This document shows positions 61,624 to 64,000 of a stretch of DNA of 64,000 bases, piece after piece. This DNA is from an uncultured Magnetospirillum sp. (GTDB lineage Bacteria > Pseudomonadota > Alphaproteobacteria > Rhodospirillales > Magnetospirillaceae): contig NZ_CAINTR010000170.1 of the NCBI RefSeq assembly GCF_903853455.1, forward strand, positions 1-64,000, written 5' to 3'. The notes under the pieces were generated by a model that was not told the origin of the DNA, did not search any database, and was given only the letters and a program-made list of their open reading frames with translations. The position numbers and the translations under genes were made by a program. The stretch's first letter is position 1; every line of letters begins with the position of its first letter.

Positions 61624-62646
61624 TCACTCTTCCTCGGACCGCTGGTGCTGGCGCAGCGGCTGGTTGCAGTGGGGACAGAGGTGACCGGTCTCCACCGCCT
61701 GACGCAGGATCAGCGCCGCCTCGTCGTCGGACAATTGCAGCGTCCGCCGGGTCTGCTCCAGCAGGCGGCGTTCGTTGCGCTTGAGGCTGCCATCCTCCAG
61801 CGCCTTTTCCACCGCTTCCCGGTATTCCTCGCGGCGAATGCGCATCTGCTCGGAAAAGCCCGAGGCCAACACACCGGCGGGCAGGGCGATCATGCCCACG
61901 CCCAGGATGGCGGTCAGCGCTCCCAGCATGCGGCCCAACAGGGTGATCGGCACCATGTCGCCGTAGCCGAGCGTGGTCAGCGTCACCACCGCCCACCACA
62001 TGGAGGTGGGGATGTCGCTGAAGATGTGGGGCTGGGCGCGGTGTTCGAACAGGTAGATCAGGCTGGAGGCCAGCACCAGGATGACCATCATGACGAACAG
62101 GATGGAGCCGATGGAGCGCGCCTCCTGCCGCGCCACCGCTCCCATCACGCTCATGGCCATGGAATAACGGCCCAGCTTGAACACCCGGAGCACGCGCAGC
62201 ACCCGGATGGCGCGCAGGTCGATCTCGACCACGATGCCCAGATAGAACGGTAGCACCGACAGCAGGTCCACCACCGCCATGGGCGACACCGCCCAGCGCA
62301 GCCGTCCCCACACCGGGTGGCGGTAGCGCGGCTCGTCCATTTCGACCGCCGTCCACAGCCGCAGCAGATATTCGACGCTGAAGATCGCCACCGAAATCAG
62401 GTCGAAGGCGTGGAAGACCGGCCCATGGGCGATGGACAGGTGTTCCACCGATTCCATCACCACCGCCATCACGTTGAGGACCACCAGGGCGATCAGGACG
62501 AAGTCCACCACCTTGACCAGCAGGTCGGAATGGCCTTCCCCGCCCAGCATGTGGTAGACCGTCCGCCGCAACGTCCGGCGGCGGCGGACGTGGCGATGGC
62601 TGGGATGGGGGTGGGGATGGGGATGCGCGGCTGGGGCGATTGTCAC
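61624..62646 (-). CDS. Voltage-gated-type potassium channel
   Basis: A 340-residue ion-transport protein. It has four helices, an S4-like RAIRVLRVLRVFKLGRYS with regularly spaced Arg, and then a pore loop with the K+ filter TLTTLGYGD before the last TM. The N-terminus is His/Pro-rich. The C-terminal tail carries HLCPHCNQPL, half of a zinc-ribbon. GTG at 62646 lacks a clear ribosome site; ATG at 62550 is possible. It probably conducts K+ in response to voltage, as in KvAP-like channels. Confidence 0.88.
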   Translation of the reverse strand: MTIAPAAHPHPHPHPSHRHVRRRRTLRRTVYHMLGGEGHSDLLVKVVDFVLIALVVLNVMAVVMESVEHLSIAHGPVFHAFDLISVAIFSVEYLLRLWTAVEMDEPRYRHPVWGRLRWAVSPMAVVDLLSVLPFYLGIVVEIDLRAIRVLRVLRVFKLGRYSMAMSVMGAVARQEARSIGSILFVMMVILVLASSLIYLFEHRAQPHIFSDIPTSMWWAVVTLTTLGYGDMVPITLLGRMLGALTAILGVGMIALPAGVLASGFSEQMRIRREEYREAVEKALEDGSLKRNERRLLEQTRRTLQLSDDEAALILRQAVETGHLCPHCNQPLRQHQRSEEE

Positions 62647-62800
62647 GGAGCGGCCGGGATTAAAGAGGGATCATCGCCCCACCATATCCGAGCTTCGGCC
62701 CTTTGGGGAAGAGCTGCCGGCACGCGCCGGAATCCGGTGGCGCGGCCGGTCATCTCGTGATCATATTAGCGGTAATTAATAAATAGGGACGGGAGAGGCG

Positions 62801-63580
62801 ATGAGCAAGGTGGGACGAGTCGTCCTGGTCGGCGCCGGTCCGGGCGATCCCGATCTGTTGACCGTCAAGGCGGCGCGCCTGATCCAGGCCGCCGAGGTGG
62901 TGGTCTATGACCGACTGGTCAGCCCGGAAATCATGGCGTTGATTGCGCCGGCCGCCGAGCGGATCTACGCCGGCAAGGCGCTGGGTCACCACCATCTGGT
63001 CCAGGATGAGATCAACGCCCTGCTGGTCGATCTGGCGCAAGCCGGGCGCGACGTGGTGCGGCTCAAGGGCGGCGATTCCTTCATGTTCGGCCGCGGCAGC
63101 GAGGAGGCCCTGCATCTGGCCCGCCACGGCATCGCCTTCGAGGTGGTGCCGGGGATCAGCGCCGCCGCCGGCTGTTCCAGCTATGCCGGCATTCCGCTGA
63201 CCCATCGCGGTCTGGCCACCGGGGTGCAGTTCGTTCCCGGTCATCTGCGCGAAGGCCACCGCCTGGACCTGGACTGGGACAAGCTGGCCGATCCCGACAC
63301 CACCCTGGTGATCTATATGGGCCTGCACTCGCTGCCCGAGACCTCGACCCAGTTGATCGCCGCCGGCCTGCCGGCCGACACCCCCGCCGCCGCCATCGAG
63401 AACGGCACCACGCCGCGCCAGCGCCGGGTGGTCGGCACCCTGGCGACTTTGGTGGAGCTGACCCGCGCCGCCAAGCTGCAAGCCCCCACCCTGATCGTCA
63501 TCGGCCGGGTGGTGTCGCTGGCTGACGAGCTGGACTGGTTTTCCGGCGGGGGGCAGGACACCGAGGGGCCGAGTAAATGA
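62801..63580 (+). CDS. cobA: Uroporphyrinogen-III C-methyltransferase
   Basis: A 259-residue SAM-dependent methyltransferase of the SUMT family: VGAGPGDPDLLTVKAARLIQ at the N-terminus, VYDRLVSPEIM, then RLKGGDSFMFGRGSEEAL and YMGLHSLPET. It makes precorrin-2, the branch point to sirohaem and cobalamin. GGGAGAGGCG precedes the ATG. Sirohaem is the DsrAB cofactor, so this gene fits the sulfur-oxidising neighbourhood. An AT-rich stretch (62758-62790) upstream probably holds the promoter. Confidence 0.95.
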   Translation: MSKVGRVVLVGAGPGDPDLLTVKAARLIQAAEVVVYDRLVSPEIMALIAPAAERIYAGKALGHHHLVQDEINALLVDLAQAGRDVVRLKGGDSFMFGRGSEEALHLARHGIAFEVVPGISAAAGCSSYAGIPLTHRGLATGVQFVPGHLREGHRLDLDWDKLADPDTTLVIYMGLHSLPETSTQLIAAGLPADTPAAAIENGTTPRQRRVVGTLATLVELTRAAKLQAPTLIVIGRVVSLADELDWFSGGGQDTEGPSK

Positions 63581-63581
63581 T

Positions 63582-63680
63582 GCCAGCAAATGCCCGGTCA
63601 GACCTTCTGAGCGGGCGTTTGCTGGCCAGCCGCCATTGCGGCGGCGGCCAAGCGAGCGGATGCTCGCGCCCGGCGAGGGG
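63582..63680 (+). repeat. Intergenic structured element, copy D
   Basis: A long stem, GCCAGCAAATGCCCG with CGGGCGTTTGCTGGC, is followed by GCCAAG (63647-63652), stem CGAGC/GCTCG (63653-63657 with 63662-63666), box CGCCCGGCGA (63667-63676) and GGGG. It starts just after cobA and ends five bases before the next start codon, so its last bases act as the ribosome site. Confidence 0.75.
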
Positions 63681-63685
63681 CTAGT

Positions 63686-64000
63686 ATGATGAAAAACACG
63701 GCGCTGGTGTTGGTTGGCCATGGCTCGACCCGCCATCCCGACGGCGCCGCTCCGGTTCTTGCCCTGGCCGAGGACATCCGCCGCCGCGACCTGTTCGCCG
63801 AGGTGGTCGCGGTGTTCATGAAGCAGGACCCGCCGCTGGCGGCGGTGGACCGGCTGGTCTCCGCCCCCACCGTGGTGGTGGTCCCGGTGTTCGCCGGCAA
63901 GGGCTACTACACCGACACCCTGATCCCGCGCGAAATTGGACTGACCGGTCAGGTAACAGAGCGCGACGGCCGCCGGTTTCTCTATACCGCGCCGGCCGGA
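63686..64000 (+). CDS. Sirohydrochlorin chelatase/CbiX-like protein, cut by the window end
   Basis: The first 105 residues are visible, beginning MMKNTALVLVGHGSTRHPDG, which holds the first active-site His of the CbiX/SirB class, followed by FMKQDPPLAAVDRLV and VPVFAGKGYYTDTLIP. GAGGGG lies five bases before the ATG and belongs to the structured repeat. The family inserts iron or cobalt into sirohydrochlorin. With cobA just before it, this points to sirohaem or cobalamin synthesis. The 3' part lies outside the window. Confidence 0.85.
   Translation, partial: MMKNTALVLVGHGSTRHPDGAAPVLALAEDIRRRDLFAEVVAVFMKQDPPLAAVDRLVSAPTVVVVPVFAGKGYYTDTLIPREIGLTGQVTERDGRRFLYTAPAG

Noticed and set aside
22482-63680. 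Cobalamin riboswitch before cobA/cbiX-like genes
   Set aside because: The structured element lies after cobA, also occurs near unrelated genes, and lacks the B12-box sequence.
1-64000. tRNA or rRNA genes
   Set aside because: I saw no cloverleaf-like T-loop (GGTTCGAATCC type) or rRNA core sequence, though a dedicated tRNA scan could not be run.

Overview
This 64 kb window is high-GC, densely packed bacterial chromosome. It most resembles a Rhodospirillales alphaproteobacterium of the Magnetospirillum type. That placement is an inference from gene content: a reverse (oxidative) Dsr operon with dsrEFH, dsrC and dsrL, a soxXYZA/fcc cluster, two hemerythrin-type proteins, a chemoreceptor fused to PilZ, hflKC-degP, and many alphaproteobacterial intergenic palindromes. 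No rRNA, tRNA or CRISPR was recognised.

Layout. 0.2-4.4 kb: a tail-collar protein, then a small RiPP-like locus (52-aa precursor, asparagine-synthetase-like cyclase, PqqD-like leader binder) facing a convergent sulfotransferase. 4.5-10.4 kb: an amino-acid-type binding protein, a three-gene partner-switch module (ATPase-like, STAS, PP2C) and a hybrid histidine kinase. 10.6-16.9 kb: a two-subunit molybdenum hydroxylase, flavocytochrome c sulfide dehydrogenase (fccAB-like) and soxXYZA, in one run on the plus strand. 17-23.7 kb: chemoreceptor-PilZ, cheB, two hemerythrins, two tandem Cys-rich miniproteins, two YceI proteins and a cytochrome b561. 23.9-34.2 kb: a proline-rich membrane protein, a PhnD-like/histidine-kinase pair, mrp, hflK, hflC and degP. 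34.6-44.5 kb: gmk, yicC, an MNT-HEPN pair, an SDR, a DHH phosphoesterase, a polytopic membrane protein, cysS, gltX and an orphan. 44.7-55.6 kb: the complete minus-strand operon dsrABEFHCMKLJOP. 55.7-64 kb: a TauD-like dioxygenase and a 74-aa partner, a TPR glycosyltransferase, orphans, a voltage-gated-type K+ channel, cobA and the start of a cbiX-like gene.

How the genes fit together. FccAB and SoxXA/SoxYZ would oxidise sulfide and thiosulfate and load sulfur carriers. DsrEFH and DsrC would relay sulfur to DsrAB running in reverse, with DsrL handling NAD(P)H electrons and DsrMKJOP linking to the quinone pool. CobA and CbiX make siroheme precursors needed by DsrAB. SoxB and SoxCD are not in the window.

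The most unusual signals are these. (1) A four-copy intergenic element has a hairpin whose sequence changes but whose pairing is kept, between constant GCCAAG and CGCCCGGCGA boxes. (2) A palindromic repeat lies inside the dsrO reading frame and is translated ahead of the Tat signal. (3) The lasso-peptide-like locus lacks a visible leader peptidase. (4) Two unannotated tandem Cys-rich miniproteins sit between redox genes.
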